The notes below the pieces were generated by a model. That model saw only the letters and a list, made by a program, of their open reading frames with translations, was not told the DNA's origin and searched no databases. Position numbers and translations under genes: made by a program. DNA of 64,000 nt from Sphingobacterium alimentarium. Its GTDB lineage: Bacteria > Bacteroidota > Bacteroidia > Sphingobacteriales > Sphingobacteriaceae. The DNA lies in assembly GCF_004342685.1 (NCBI RefSeq), contig NZ_SMBZ01000003.1, positions 62,001-126,000 of the forward strand. The letters are read 5' to 3'. This document shows, one piece after another, positions 16,902 to 25,321 of the stretch; positions within the stretch are counted from its first letter, which is position 1; each line of letters opens with the position of its first letter.

Positions 16902-17753
16902 ATGAGAGTAAAGAAACATTCTGGAGAGTTGGTTGAGTTCAACCCGAACAGTTTACGCCATTCCCTTTCGCGCTCTGGTGCTTCTGAAGAGGAAGTCGAC
17001 CGAGTCTTTGATGTAATACAACCGAAGCTCTACGACGGGATTACTACGCGTGAATTGTATGAGTTAGCCTTTGACCAGCTTAAGCAGGTAAGAAATACAT
17101 ATGCCGCTCGATATAGTCTCAAAAAAGCCCTCCGTGACTTAGGACCCGAAGGATTTTATTTTGAAAAATGGGTAGCTCGTTTATTTCAGGAAGATGGCTA
17201 CAAAGCCATTACCAGCCAAACTTTGCAAGGACATGCTGTCACGCATGAGATAGACGTCGTTGCACAAAAAGGAAATGAGTTATTAGCGGTAGAATGCAAA
17301 TTCAGAAATGATATCGATGCTAAAATCTCGGTCACCACGCCTATGTACTTTCTGTCGCGCGTAAATGATATTGGAAATATCCCCTATACTTTCTTTAATA
17401 AGACGATGCCCGTCACGCAGGGTTGGCTTGTCACAAACGCTTATTTGACATCAGATTCTAAAACATTTGGAGAACATTATAAAATAAATCTTCTTGCCTG
17501 GGACTATCCGGAGGATCGTAGTATCAAAAGATTGGTCGATAGCAATGGGGAATATCCCATCACTTGTTTGACATCAATCAATAGTGAAGATAAGGCCAAG
17601 CTGCTGAAGTCTCAATGTATATTGGTCAAAGATATTGTACGCGATCCCAAATTTTTAAAGGTCATTGATGGCAATCCTGATAAAACAGAGTCTATCTTGC
17701 ACGAAGCGCAGGAGCTTATTGATAGCCCATTAGAACATCACTTGAATTTATAG
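16902..17753 (+). CDS. ATP-cone domain fused to a PD-(D/E)XK (Mrr-like) nuclease
   Basis: Residues 1-85 are an ATP-cone (VKKHSGELVEFNPNSLRHSL through NTYAARYSLKKAL), the nucleotide-binding regulatory module of ribonucleotide reductases and NrdR. Residues 86-200 are a restriction-endonuclease-like domain: catalytic acid in HEIDVV (Asp118) and E-C-K (Glu131, Lys133) in LLAVECKFRND. A helical tail of ~80 residues follows. The order suggests a nuclease whose activity responds to ATP or dATP; no methylase or helicase is adjacent. The ATG at 16902 is chosen because the longer TTG frame adds nothing conserved. It converges on the next gene, stops 3 bases apart. Confidence 0.85.
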   Translation: MRVKKHSGELVEFNPNSLRHSLSRSGASEEEVDRVFDVIQPKLYDGITTRELYELAFDQLKQVRNTYAARYSLKKALRDLGPEGFYFEKWVARLFQEDGYKAITSQTLQGHAVTHEIDVVAQKGNELLAVECKFRNDIDAKISVTTPMYFLSRVNDIGNIPYTFFNKTMPVTQGWLVTNAYLTSDSKTFGEHYKINLLAWDYPEDRSIKRLVDSNGEYPITCLTSINSEDKAKLLKSQCILVKDIVRDPKFLKVIDGNPDKTESILHEAQELIDSPLEHHLNL

Positions 17754-17755
17754 CG

Positions 17756-18454
17756 TTAGATTTCGTCACAATCAATAGTTTCTACACGACTAAAGAGTTT
17801 TTGGAATTCTTCCATTTGGCTTCCATCCATATTGATGTGCGGAAGCTCATGGTTTACGGCATTCCACCAGCCATAAGATAACACTTGCTCAAATGCCAAT
17901 TGTTGCGCCTGACCGGATTTGGAATTTTTTACATATTCATTCCACAATACTTCAGGCGCAGCATTGTTTTTCATTTGTTCCTTAGTCAAGTGCTCATAAG
18001 CTTTCATTAAGTCATCACCGCCTTTATGCAATGCCTCACTGTATAATTTTACCGTACTATTCTTCTGAAAATATTTCAACAAATCCTTCGTCTTGCCTTT
18101 TCGCGCTGCAAATTCAATTTTCTTAATGCGGTATGTCCAATCCAAAAACTGAACAATTGAATCTCGTAGTGTGTTGAAATACGGATTTTTTACGATTTGG
18201 AACCCTAATATTTCTTTCTTACTCAGCTTGTACGTATCATCTAGTTGTTGCTCATCTTCCGTATAGATATTAAAATAGCCTTGTGCCAGCTTGAATGTGT
18301 CATTCAGCTGCTTTTCGCTATACTTTGTACTATCATAAAAGGCTTCATACCGACAGAGTTCATCTTCGAATAGAAATGATTTCTCCTGCGCATTCACCTG
18401 CCAGGAAAAAGTAAGCAATAGCCCTACTAAGAATTGGAAAAATAATTTACTCAT
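17756..18454 (-). CDS. Hypothetical secreted protein, 232 aa
   Basis: The protein starts with a signal peptide (LFFQFLVGLLLTFSWQVNAQ) and continues as a helical, charged 210-residue domain with a cysteine pair far apart (ELCRYEAFYD near residue 35 and TIDCDEI at the end). I do not recognise a family. It should be periplasmic or surface located. It is monocistronic, converging with the ATP-cone nuclease. The 242 bases before it, up to trpS, hold no gene that I can see. Confidence 0.75.
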   Translation of the reverse strand: MSKLFFQFLVGLLLTFSWQVNAQEKSFLFEDELCRYEAFYDSTKYSEKQLNDTFKLAQGYFNIYTEDEQQLDDTYKLSKKEILGFQIVKNPYFNTLRDSIVQFLDWTYRIKKIEFAARKGKTKDLLKYFQKNSTVKLYSEALHKGGDDLMKAYEHLTKEQMKNNAAPEVLWNEYVKNSKSGQAQQLAFEQVLSYGWWNAVNHELPHINMDGSQMEEFQKLFSRVETIDCDEI

Positions 18455-18696
18455 AATAATTAAACAGCATAATGGGTAATACGTTTTAAAAATATGATTT
18501 ATAAAAGGAAAACAGACAATTTATTAATCACTTAACTATTTAAGCGCCAAACAGGAATTAACCTAACGAGACAAATGCACTACAAGTAATTCTGAACTCA
18601 AAAGAATATTTAGGATAGCTCATTGAATATACATTGTCTGATGGAGACATATTTTTACATTCCATATTCCATAATAATTGCGTAATTTCGCATCAT

Positions 18697-19695
18697 ATGG
18701 AAACTGTTGTTAGCGGTATCAGAAGTACCGGAAAATTACATTTAGGAAACTACTACGGGGCATTGGGTAATTTTGTAAAAATGCAAAATGAATACAATTG
18801 CTTCTTTTTTATAGCGGATTTACACTCGTTGACTACACATCCTACACCACAAGATCTGCAAGCTACAGTACGCAATGTGGTTGTCGAATATTTGGCAGCA
18901 GGAATAGACCCTGAAAAATCAACGATATACATTCAGTCTGATGTACCAGAGGTAGCGGAATTATATTTATATATGAATATGAACGCCTACATGGGCGAGC
19001 TGGAGCGCTCGACTTCCTTCAAAGATAAAATACGTGCCAATCCGAATAACGTAAATGCAGGTCTATTAACCTACCCTGTTTTGATGGCTTGTGATATTTT
19101 AATCCACCATGGTACTAAAGTTCCGGTTGGAAAAGATCAAGAGCAACACTTGGAGATGACGCGTACTTTTGGAAATCGTTTTAACCACTTGTACCAAACA
19201 GAATACTTTAAAGAAGCATTTGCTTTTAGTTATTCGGACAAATTAGTTAAAGTTCCGGGTTTGAGCGGTCAGGGAAAAATGGGTAAATCCAATGGTGAAG
19301 CCGATTGTATCTATCTATCCGATTCTCCCGAAGTGATTCGCAAAAAAATCATGCGCGCCGTATCGGATTCAGGTCCGACCGAGCCGAACCAAGCAAAACC
19401 TGAATCTATTCAAAATCTTTTTGATCTAATGAAGGTGGTGTCTGCACCGGACACATTAGCGCATTTTGATGATTTGTACAACAACTGTGCAATTCGCTAT
19501 GGAGACTTCAAGAAACAACTTGCTGAAGATATGGTCAACGCTACAGAACCTGTACGTTCGCGCATCGAAGCAATTAAAAATGACGATCAATACATTCAAA
19601 AGGTAATTAAACTAGGTGCCGAAAAAGCGCAAGCAAGTGCGCAAAAGACAATTAAAGAAGTAAGAGAGATTATAGGACTTAAAAAACTATATTAG
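18697..19695 (+). CDS. trpS: Tryptophanyl-tRNA synthetase
   Basis: The 332-residue class Ic enzyme starts METVVSGIRSTGKLHLGNYYG, which holds the HIGH-type motif, and carries the KMSKS-type loop as GKMGKSNGEADCI. The insertion LMACDILIHHGTKVPVGKDQ is typical for TrpRS. The ATG at 18697 directly precedes the family's N-terminus; an upstream in-frame ATG at 18634 adds an unrelated leader. A TAATTTCG sequence ends 6 bases before the ATG. A deoxynucleoside kinase gene starts 8 bases after the stop, so both are in one operon. Confidence 0.95.
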   Translation: METVVSGIRSTGKLHLGNYYGALGNFVKMQNEYNCFFFIADLHSLTTHPTPQDLQATVRNVVVEYLAAGIDPEKSTIYIQSDVPEVAELYLYMNMNAYMGELERSTSFKDKIRANPNNVNAGLLTYPVLMACDILIHHGTKVPVGKDQEQHLEMTRTFGNRFNHLYQTEYFKEAFAFSYSDKLVKVPGLSGQGKMGKSNGEADCIYLSDSPEVIRKKIMRAVSDSGPTEPNQAKPESIQNLFDLMKVVSAPDTLAHFDDLYNNCAIRYGDFKKQLAEDMVNATEPVRSRIEAIKNDDQYIQKVIKLGAEKAQASAQKTIKEVREIIGLKKLY

Positions 19696-19703
19696 AATAA
19701 GAT

Positions 19704-20321
19704 ATGCATATTGCAATTGTAGGGAATATAGGAGCTGGTAAAACCACCTTGACAAAATTGTTGGCACAACATCTAAACTTTGAACCCCAATTCGAAGCCG
19801 TGGACAACAATCCTTATTTGGAGGATTTCTATGGAGACATGAAACGTTGGGCATTCAATCTTCAGATATTCTTTTTGAATAGTCGCTTCAGACATATTGT
19901 GGAGTTACAAAATAAAGGCATCAATATGATACAAGACCGTACCATCTATGAAGATGCTTATATCTTCGCAGAGAACTTATATGATATGGGATTAATGAGT
20001 GCGCGGGATTTTGATAATTACAGCAACATTTTCCAAAGTATTATTCATTACATCAAACCACCGGATTTACTGATTTACTTGAAGGCTTCAGTGCCTACGT
20101 TGGTCAATAACATCCAGAAACGTGGTCGTGATTATGAGTCGGCGATTCGCTTGGACTATCTTTCTAAGTTGAATGATAAGTACGAGAAGTGGATCAACAA
20201 TTATACAGATGGAAAATTATTGATTCTGGATAAAGATAATTTGGACTTTGCTAATAATCCGGAAGATTTGGGCTTTATCAAAGAAAAGATCGACGCCGAA
20301 TTATACGGCTTGTTTAAATAA
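19704..20321 (+). CDS. Deoxynucleoside kinase (dAK/dGK family)
   Basis: The 205-residue protein starts with a P-loop, AIVGNIGAGKTTL, followed by the E/Y substrate residues of the family (DNNPYLEDFY) and the DRTIYED motif that replaces the classical DRS. A lid arginine cluster is in NNIQKRGRDYE. It phosphorylates deoxyadenosine or deoxyguanosine for dNTP salvage. It follows trpS by 8 bases. A degenerate palindromic element lies directly downstream. Confidence 0.9.
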   Translation: MHIAIVGNIGAGKTTLTKLLAQHLNFEPQFEAVDNNPYLEDFYGDMKRWAFNLQIFFLNSRFRHIVELQNKGINMIQDRTIYEDAYIFAENLYDMGLMSARDFDNYSNIFQSIIHYIKPPDLLIYLKASVPTLVNNIQKRGRDYESAIRLDYLSKLNDKYEKWINNYTDGKLLILDKDNLDFANNPEDLGFIKEKIDAELYGLFK

Positions 20322-20350
20322 AATATACGCTATTTGCAAGAAATAGTCTC

Positions 20351-20454
20351 GTCATTTCGACCAAAGGGAGAAATCTAACATAGTGAAGAAAATAAATATA
20401 ACCTATTTAATCATTCTTTAGATTTCTTCTTATTCCTCGTCGAAAGAGGAATGA
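20351..20454. repeat. Degenerate REP-like inverted-repeat element
   Basis: GTCATTTCGACCAAAGGGAG and AAATCTA on the left mirror TAGATTTCTTC and TCGTCGAAAGAGGAATGA on the right. This matches the 'TCATTTCGACC..GGGAGAAATCT' REP-like palindromes scattered between genes in Sphingobacteriaceae and Flavobacteriia genomes. Only one copy is seen in the window, so the assignment rests on recall of that motif. Confidence 0.5.
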
Positions 20455-20477
20455 ACATATTAATTAGACGCTCCATT

Positions 20478-21113
20478 TTATTCTATCACACTCACCGAAA
20501 ATCTCACAGGCGATAAGGGGAAGTCATCTTTGCTGGTTTTGAAACGACTGATTGCCATAATTACTTCTAATCCTTCATAAATCTCCCCAAAAACCGTATA
20601 ATCTCCATCCAATCGCGGTAAGCCCCCATTTTTTAAATATTCGGAACGCTGAGCAGCTGTAAATGTTATCCCTTTTTGCTTCTCCAACTTAGCTAAATCC
20701 TCTTCTGACAGCTCCTTACCAACTACAAAATAGATTTGATTTAAGAACGAAGCTTTTTCTGGGTTATCATCCCTTCCCTGTCCCAAAGCCCCGATCTTAT
20801 GGAATGCTCGCGCATCAAATTCTCCCGCAAGCCTAGGTTTGTTGCCCTTAGGATCTGCAGCTTCTCGCTTCGCAATATCGATATCATGTTCACCTCCTTG
20901 TACCACAAAATTCTCAATTATACGATTAAATAATGCCCCTTGATAGATTGAGTCCCGAATCGATTTAACCATCAAATCACGATGTTGAGGAGTAAAATCA
21001 TACAGCACGACCTTTATAGTGCCATAATCTGTTTTAAAAGCTATTTTATGAGTCTGCGCAAGCAAAATCTGACTGCAGAATAGAAAAATGATAAAGAGAA
21101 TACCGTGTCGCAT
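20478..21113 (-). CDS. Peptidylprolyl isomerase, cyclophilin type, secreted
   Basis: A signal peptide (ILFIIFLFCSQILLAQ) is followed by a cyclophilin domain: FKTDYGTIKVVLYDF, FNRIIENFVVQGG (the catalytic F-x-R-x2-x4-QGG segment), and YTVFGEIYEGLEVIMAI. An insertion of ~50 residues (AAQRSEYLKNGG and neighbours) is typical for periplasmic Bacteroidota cyclophilins. It accelerates proline isomerisation in protein folding in the periplasm. A second, cytoplasmic cyclophilin is encoded at 30411. Monocistronic. Confidence 0.9.
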   Translation of the reverse strand: MRHGILFIIFLFCSQILLAQTHKIAFKTDYGTIKVVLYDFTPQHRDLMVKSIRDSIYQGALFNRIIENFVVQGGEHDIDIAKREAADPKGNKPRLAGEFDARAFHKIGALGQGRDDNPEKASFLNQIYFVVGKELSEEDLAKLEKQKGITFTAAQRSEYLKNGGLPRLDGDYTVFGEIYEGLEVIMAISRFKTSKDDFPLSPVRFSVSVIE

Positions 21114-21287
21114 AAGGTTGAATTTTGATTACTAAGTTAGTTTATTTTCAGCAAAATATACGGTCAGATAAAGTGTAAATAACTATCCCTGAACGGAATG
21201 TGGAAATCTCTCAAAATGTGCAAAAACGGTCTTACACATTCTCTTTTTTTATCCTTATTTTCGTACGTTATAACAAAAGCTAAGTGA

Positions 21288-24200
21288 ATGGAACTAACTA
21301 AACTTGAGATCAAAGGATTTAAAAGTTTTGGTGATAAAATCACAATAAATTTTAATGAAGGTGTTACAGCTATTGTAGGACCTAATGGCTGTGGGAAATC
21401 CAATGTAGTGGATGCTATTCGCTGGGTATTGGGTGAACAAAGTACCAAAACGCTGCGTTCGGAAAAGATGGAAAACATTATTTTCAATGGTACCAAGACG
21501 CGTAAGCCAGCCAACCTTGCGGAAGTTTCGCTGACATTCAACAATAATAAAAATATATTACCTACGGAATTTACGACGGTGACCATCACCCGTAAATTGT
21601 ATCGTACAGGTGAATCGGAATACCGATTGAACGATGTGAAGTGTCGTCTCAAAGATATCACTGATTTATTCCTGGACACTGGAATCGGTGCAGACACCTA
21701 CTCTATCATTGAGTTAAAAATGATAGATGAAATCATTGCTAATAAAGATAATTCACGTCGCGCGCTTTTCGAAGAAGCTTCAGGGATCTCTAAATATAAG
21801 GTTCGCAAAAAACAAACGCTGAATAAGTTAAAGGATACCGAAGCAGACTTATCTCGTGTTGATGACTTATTGTTTGAGATTACCAAAAATCTAAAATCAT
21901 TAGAGAATCAAGCGAAAAAAGCAGATAAATATTTCCAACTGAAGGAAGAATACAAGCAAGCAAGTATAGGCTTAGCTTATTACCGTTTGGATAGTTTTAG
22001 TACGGACTTGACAAGCTTGGCAGACAAAGAAAAAGATTTGCAGCAATCGTTGAACACGACCTTGGAACAAATCGATGGTAAAGAAAAAGAACTTCGTGCT
22101 GGTCGTGAAGAAATTCTTTCTAAAGAAAAAAGCTTAGGTGCCCAACAAAAAGCTACTAACGAATTCAACAATAAAATTCGTGCATACGAGTCGGAGAAGA
22201 AAATCAAAAATGAGCGTCTTCATCATCTAAAAGAGCGTGAATCGCGTATCACGGCTGAATTTAATTTGGATAAGCAGCAGCTTACCAATGTCGAATACAC
22301 GATCAAGCGACTTAATGAAGAGGTGTATGAAGAACAAGCTAAACTTGATGTCGCTCAAGATGATATACAAAAAAATAAGATTGAAGTTGAAGAATTAAAA
22401 GCCCAACAACAAACTGCTAAAAACAAATTGGATCGTTTTGTTCAAGACAGCAATGAGATTCAAAATAACATCTATAAAGTCGAAAAGGACATTGCTGTCT
22501 TGAATATCCAGAAGGAATCACTAGATCAAGAGTCCATTCGTAATACTTCCGATGCCTCGTCCAAGGCCGAAGAGCTGACGCAATTCAATATTGCCGTTGC
22601 TGAATTGCAAGGAAAATTGGATGCGCAACAACAGCAATACGACGAAGCTATTCGTATTGAGAATGATTTAACCCGTCAAATTGAGCAATCCGAAATCGAA
22701 TTGCAAGAGACGCGTACACTGCTTAGCAAAGAATCTCGTCTGGTAGATGCAAAACAGAACGAATATAACTTAACTAAGTCATTGGTCGATAATTTGGAAG
22801 GCTTTCCTGAATCGATTAAATTTTTACGTAAGAATGCAGGATGGCCTAAGTCCTATCCTTTGTTCTCGGATATTTTATTCTGTCAAGAAGAATACCGTGT
22901 TGCCATTGAAAACTACTTGGAGTCCGTTATGAACCACTATGTAGTGGATACTAAACAAGACGCTATTCAAGCTATTCAACTATTAAGTGATGCTTCACGA
23001 GGTCGCGCTAATTTCTTTGTTTTAGAATCAGTTATAGATAGAAAGGATAGCGGATTTATCGTTCCTGAAAATATGATTCCTGCGATGCAGGTTATCAAAG
23101 TCGATAAGAAATATGAGTCCCTTTGTTTGCAATTGCTCAACAATGTATACTTATTAAAATCTGATGATTCCAAAGCTCTGGATATCGAATTGCCACATGA
23201 TGACATAGTGATTTTGCACCATGAAGGTAAGTTCAGTAAGAATAAATTAGGTTTTAGTGGAGGTTCTGTTGGTTTATTTGAAGGAAAACGTATTGGCCGT
23301 GCGAAGAACTTAGAAAATCTTGCTAAGGAGATAAAAGAACTTAATGCACGCATCGCGGAATTGCAACATATCGAAGCTGAATTAGTGGACCGAATTTCTT
23401 CATTGAAATTGCAATCGCAAAAGGAAATCATTGATGAGATTCGTATTCAGTTGGCACGTATTCAAAACGAATGGACTTCTGTAAAGACCAAGCAAGAGCA
23501 ATATCAGGCGTTTATTTCCAACTCGCAAAACCGTAAACAAGATATCGAAAGACGTCTTGCCGAAATCGCAGAGGAATTGACAAAGGCGGAGCCCGAACTC
23601 AAGATTTTGCAAGTTGAAGCTGACGAACGTCAAAAACAACTAGCCGACTTACAGGCCGCTTACCAAGAGCTGAATGAAATCGTGCAGGAAAAATCTTCAG
23701 CCTATAATCAAGAGAATATCCGCTTGCATCAGCAACAAAATAAAGTCTCCGGCATTCAGAAAGATCTCGAATACCGCGAAAGTCAAAAAGAGGCCTTAGA
23801 ACTACGTATCAATAAAAATACCACCGAACTCGAACAAATCAAGGTGGATATGAAAGATGCTTTGACTTTTACGGACAATAACGACAACGACCTGAAAGAG
23901 CTTTACGAACAGCGCGAATCCTTAGAAAAGGCTTTGCACGATATGGAGGAAGAATTCTATTCCTTCCGTAAAAAACTCAACGATTTGGAAGAGGAGTTGA
24001 CGACATTACGTAAATCCAAAGATCAATTGGATTTCTTGATTACAGAAGTAAAAGACAAGAAGACAACACTTCAAATTGATTTGAACTCACTAAAAGAACG
24101 TCTGTCTGTCGAATTCAATATTGACATAAATGAACTGTTGGAAGGTGATATGCCTGAGATTGAGCAGTCGCAGGAAGAATTGGGATCAATGTGTACCCGA

Positions 24201-24827
24201 CTGAAAAAGCAATTGGATGAATATGGAACCATAAATCCAATGGCTAAAGAAGCGTATGACGAGATCACGCAGCGTCACGATTTTATCAATAAAGAAAAGA
24301 ACGACTTGCTGGAAGCTAAGGCATCTTTGATGTCTACCATCGAAGAGATTGACGGCAGTGCCAATGAAAAATTCATGCATGCATTTAATACCGTGCGTGA
24401 GAATTTTATTAAAGTATTCCGTTCCTTATTTAACGATGAAGATAGCTGTGATCTACTATTGACGGATCCAAGCAATCCATTGGAATCGGATATAGACATT
24501 ATCGCAAGACCTAAAGGAAAGCGCCCATTGTCTATTAATCAACTTTCTGGCGGAGAGAAAACACTGACATCTACTGCCCTATTATTCTCATTGTATCTGT
24601 TGAAGCCTGCGCCGTTCTGTATATTCGATGAGGTCGACGCACCATTGGATGATACAAATATTGACAAGTTCAACAATATTATCAAGCAATTCGCCGATCA
24701 ATCACAATTCATAGTAGTGTCGCACAATAAGCGTACAATCGCTAGTACAGATATTATTTATGGTGTAACAATGGTCGAGCAAGGTATCTCACGCGTGGTT
24801 CCTGTAGATTTACGTGAAGTAGCATAA
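21288..24827 (+). CDS. smc: Chromosome segregation ATPase SMC
   Basis: The 1179-residue protein has the full SMC layout: Walker A at residues 31-38 (GPNGCGKS), a first coiled-coil arm, a hinge around residues 520-640 that begins with SLFSDILFCQEEYR-like sequence, a second arm, and the C-terminal half ABC head with the signature LSGGEKTLTSTALLF and the Walker B segment FCIFDEVDAPLDDTN. It compacts and segregates the chromosome with ScpA/ScpB, neither of which is in the window. The start ATG at 21288 begins the family's MELTKLEIKGFKSF N-terminus. It ends in a strong terminator. Confidence 0.97.
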   Translation: MELTKLEIKGFKSFGDKITINFNEGVTAIVGPNGCGKSNVVDAIRWVLGEQSTKTLRSEKMENIIFNGTKTRKPANLAEVSLTFNNNKNILPTEFTTVTITRKLYRTGESEYRLNDVKCRLKDITDLFLDTGIGADTYSIIELKMIDEIIANKDNSRRALFEEASGISKYKVRKKQTLNKLKDTEADLSRVDDLLFEITKNLKSLENQAKKADKYFQLKEEYKQASIGLAYYRLDSFSTDLTSLADKEKDLQQSLNTTLEQIDGKEKELRAGREEILSKEKSLGAQQKATNEFNNKIRAYESEKKIKNERLHHLKERESRITAEFNLDKQQLTNVEYTIKRLNEEVYEEQAKLDVAQDDIQKNKIEVEELKAQQQTAKNKLDRFVQDSNEIQNNIYKVEKDIAVLNIQKESLDQESIRNTSDASSKAEELTQFNIAVAELQGKLDAQQQQYDEAIRIENDLTRQIEQSEIELQETRTLLSKESRLVDAKQNEYNLTKSLVDNLEGFPESIKFLRKNAGWPKSYPLFSDILFCQEEYRVAIENYLESVMNHYVVDTKQDAIQAIQLLSDASRGRANFFVLESVIDRKDSGFIVPENMIPAMQVIKVDKKYESLCLQLLNNVYLLKSDDSKALDIELPHDDIVILHHEGKFSKNKLGFSGGSVGLFEGKRIGRAKNLENLAKEIKELNARIAELQHIEAELVDRISSLKLQSQKEIIDEIRIQLARIQNEWTSVKTKQEQYQAFISNSQNRKQDIERRLAEIAEELTKAEPELKILQVEADERQKQLADLQAAYQELNEIVQEKSSAYNQENIRLHQQQNKVSGIQKDLEYRESQKEALELRINKNTTELEQIKVDMKDALTFTDNNDNDLKELYEQRESLEKALHDMEEEFYSFRKKLNDLEEELTTLRKSKDQLDFLITEVKDKKTTLQIDLNSLKERLSVEFNIDINELLEGDMPEIEQSQEELGSMCTRLKKQLDEYGTINPMAKEAYDEITQRHDFINKEKNDLLEAKASLMSTIEEIDGSANEKFMHAFNTVRENFIKVFRSLFNDEDSCDLLLTDPSNPLESDIDIIARPKGKRPLSINQLSGGEKTLTSTALLFSLYLLKPAPFCIFDEVDAPLDDTNIDKFNNIIKQFADQSQFIVVSHNKRTIASTDIIYGVTMVEQGISRVVPVDLREVA

Positions 24828-24857
24828 ATTAACATTTAACATTTTTTAATAATACTC

Positions 24858-24892
24858 AAAATCCCCTTTAGATTATTGTTAAAGGGGATTTT
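24858..24892 (+). terminator. Intrinsic terminator of smc
   Basis: AAAATCCCCTTTA pairs perfectly with TAAAGGGGATTTT around GATTATTGT, and the stem runs into TTG and T-rich sequence. Confidence 0.85.
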
Positions 24893-24979
24893 TGTATTTA
24901 TAAAGCTTACTGGAATTTTCCTCCCAAAACAATTTAAGCATCAAAATGTTCTTCTAATATCACTAACATATAATAAACT

Positions 24980-25273
24980 ATGGATAAATTGAAGAAATTT
25001 GAATTGATGGCTAAGATTACCCGTGAATTGGAAGATGTAAGAAATAGTCAGCAAGCAGTTTTGGAAAAGATTGGTAAAATAGAAGTCGATAATATCGAAT
25101 TAGGCGATAAATTGATTGAAAATAAAATCCCCGATATTTATTCAAGAACTGCGCAGAATGCAGATGCAATCAAAGAAATCTTAGAAGAATTTGAACGCAA
25201 AACTGATGATTTTGGCGAGAAAAACAATGTTGACAAACTTAAAGAGCAGCAGCAAATTGATAATTTGAAATAG
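24980..25273 (+). CDS. Small coiled-coil protein, 97 aa
   Basis: A 97-residue, highly charged and heptad-patterned protein, MDKLKKFELMAKITRELEDV at the start and NVDKLKEQQQIDNLK at the end. No signal, membrane segment or known domain is seen. A coiled-coil oligomer is likely; no function can be stated. It lies between the smc terminator and a perfect palindrome at 25275, so it is transcribed alone. Confidence 0.7.
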   Translation: MDKLKKFELMAKITRELEDVRNSQQAVLEKIGKIEVDNIELGDKLIENKIPDIYSRTAQNADAIKEILEEFERKTDDFGEKNNVDKLKEQQQIDNLK

Positions 25274-25274
25274 A

Positions 25275-25298
25275 AAAGGCGATCCTAGGATCGCCTTT
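25275..25298. terminator. Perfect 24-base palindrome between converging genes
   Basis: AAAGGCGATCCT and its exact complement AGGATCGCCTTT adjoin without a spacer. It starts 2 bases after the coiled-coil gene stop and converges with the M13 peptidase gene. There is no T-run after it on the plus strand, so termination may need the hairpin alone. Confidence 0.6.
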
Positions 25299-25321
25299 GA
25301 TGTATATGTTAGGTAGATAAA

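Noticed and set aside
21164-21697. Long minus-strand open frame opposite the smc start
   Set aside because: It lies antisense to a conserved smc domain, with low-complexity Ser/Leu composition typical of a shadow frame.
22976-23431. Minus-strand open frame inside smc
   Set aside because: Antisense to conserved coiled-coil/hinge sequence and without own domain content.
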